From Marinimicrobium hydrolyticum (GTDB lineage Bacteria > Pseudomonadota > Gammaproteobacteria > Pseudomonadales > Cellvibrionaceae), in the NCBI RefSeq assembly GCF_030848505.1, contig NZ_JAVDDU010000007.1, positions 1 to 64,000 of the forward strand: a DNA stretch of 64,000 nt, given 5' to 3'. Positions 63,495 through 64,000 of the stretch are shown piece after piece; position 1 is the stretch's first letter; every line of letters starts with the position of its first letter. The notes below the pieces were generated by a model. It ran no database searches. It had not been told where the DNA came from and saw nothing but the letters and a program-made list of their open reading frames with translations. The translations under genes were made by a program, and so were the position numbers.

Positions 63495-63552
63495 CGAATA
63501 GTGGTAGCTAGGGGCGGACTTGAACCGCCGACCCCAGCATTATGAATGCTGT
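63495..63552. repeat. attR direct repeat
   Basis: This 58-bp sequence is identical to 54484-54541. It includes the 3' 51 bases of the intact tRNA-Met gene, so crossover lies within this segment, probably near the anticodon arm. Confidence 0.92.
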
Positions 63553-63578
63553 GCTCTAACCAGCTGAGCTACCTAGCC
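63502..63578 (-). tRNA. tRNA-Met (CAU), elongator type
   Basis: Read leftward, the 77-nt gene starts GGCTAGGTAGCTCAGCTGG, has the anticodon loop TTCATAA with anticodon CAU, a T-arm GGCGGTTCAAGTCCGCC and ends with encoded CCA. The acceptor stem GGCTAGG/CCTAGCT pairs imperfectly only at the first position. Its location directly downstream of ychF matches Pseudomonas. The 3' part is shared with attL. Confidence 0.95.
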
Positions 63579-63656
63579 ACTTCAAGGGCGCGTATTTTGG
63601 CCAGAGGGCGCCCCAAAGTCAAGCCCCGTGGGGCTCGATTTCCTCGCCTTTTTTGA

Positions 63657-64000
63657 CTAGACGTTAAACCGGAAGTGCACCACGTCCCCGTCCTTCACCA
63701 CGTATTCCTTGCCTTCCAGGCGCCAGCGTCCGGCGTCTTTGGCGCCCTGTTCGCCCTTGTGAGCGATAAAGTCGTCGTAGGCTACCACTTCGGCGCGGAT
63801 AAAGCCTTTTTCGAAGTCCGTGTGGATTTTGCCGGCGGCCTGGGGGGCGGTGGCGCCAATGGGGATGGTCCAGGCGCGCACTTCTTTCACGCCGGCGGTG
63901 AAATAGGTGTGCAGTCCTAGAAGGTCGTAGCCGGCGCGAATCACACGGTTGAGGCCGGGTTCGTCCATGCCCATTTCGCCCAGAAACTCGGCTTTCTCGT
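63657..64000 (-). CDS. ychF: C-terminal part of the redox-regulated ATPase YchF (OLA1 family)
   Basis: The frame is open to the end of the window, so the gene starts beyond it. The visible 114 residues are the helical end and TGS domain of Ych[59 protein letters not shown] and the end [10 protein letters not shown]. YchF binds and hydrolyses ATP and associates with ribosomes. A 78-base gap separates it from tRNA-Met. Confidence 0.96.
   Translation of the reverse strand, partial: EKAEFLGEMGMDEPGLNRVIRAGYDLLGLHTYFTAGVKEVRAWTIPIGATAPQAAGKIHTDFEKGFIRAEVVAYDDFIAHKGEQGAKDAGRWRLEGKEYVVKDGDVVHFRFNV

Larger units (their letters stand above)
54484..63552. mobile_element. Integrated 9.0-kb phage-satellite-like element in tRNA-Met
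   Basis: Identical 58-bp direct repeats (54484-54541 and 63495-63552), equal to the 3' part of tRNA-Met plus flank, bound the insert. All genes run rightward: tyrosine integrase, three unknown small genes, an AlpA-like regulator, PriCT-2/Toprim protein, RecA-fold ATPase, two small genes, an HK97-type major capsid protein, a small gene, P27-type small terminase and two unknown genes. No large terminase, portal, protease, connector, tail or lysis gene is recognisable. The pattern fits a satellite that redirects a helper phage by providing its own shell and DNA-recognition subunit. Confidence 0.88.

Overview
The window is 64 kb of a moderately GC-rich gammaproteobacterial chromosome. Gene order tracks a block known from Pseudomonas and its relatives: tsaD-folB-folK-folM-cca; murU-amgK divergent from lptD-surA-pdxA-rsmA-apaG-apaH; rpe-trpE; trpGDC-vfr-osmC-coq7; and tRNA-Met-ychF. 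The protein flavour (TorF-like and Porin_7-like porins, paired Ku proteins, an M64 lipoprotein) suggests a marine or environmental member of the Cellvibrionales/Oceanospirillales side rather than Pseudomonas itself. That placement is inference.

Region by region. 1-265 holds the end of a sigma-54 response regulator. 0.5-5.9 kb is a tight rightward operon: an SDR dehydrogenase, a three-domain DNA ligase D, an 81-residue eight-cysteine protein and two different Ku proteins. It is a complete non-homologous end-joining set with one unexplained extra member. 6-11 kb carries a leftward asparagine-synthetase-like gene with a degenerate glutaminase site, ChaB, a 53-residue DUF1328 membrane protein, an MDR dehydrogenase and a lipid-anchored hydrolase. 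11-16 kb holds tsaD, the folate genes, a heat-shock hsp20 with a recognisable sigma-32 promoter, folM and cca, with two unusual nested hairpins between folM and cca. 16-28 kb holds a DMT transporter, a TorF-type porin, a GDPD, the cell-wall recycling pair murU/amgK and the lptD-apaH operon. 28-36 kb holds tandem porin-like genes, a LysR regulator, the rimB-rimK-aspartoacylase-like set and a GGDEF-EAL protein. 36-47 kb holds hisC, an aromatic aminotransferase, rpe, trpEGDC, vfr, osmC and coq7. 47-54.4 kb is more accessory: a TauE permease, lipoproteins, an HPF, an M64 metallopeptidase with a secreted partner, and a CDF transporter.

54,484-63,552 is a 9.0-kb integrated element in the 3' end of a tRNA-Met(CAU) gene, bounded by identical 58-bp direct repeats. 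It carries a tyrosine integrase, an AlpA-like regulator, a PriCT-2/Toprim protein, a RecA-fold ATPase, an HK97-type major capsid protein and a P27-type small terminase, plus several unknown small proteins. It has no recognisable large terminase, portal, protease or tail genes. This is the layout of a phage satellite that supplies its own shell and packaging specificity and borrows the rest from a helper. The chromosome then resumes with intact tRNA-Met and the end of ychF.

The two most unusual signals are this minimal capsid-bearing satellite and a family of three nested hairpins (14.45, 14.67 and 45.11 kb). The hairpins have unrelated outer arms of 20-26 bp but 51-52-nt centres, with two TCCC-containing mini-loops at the same offsets in all three.
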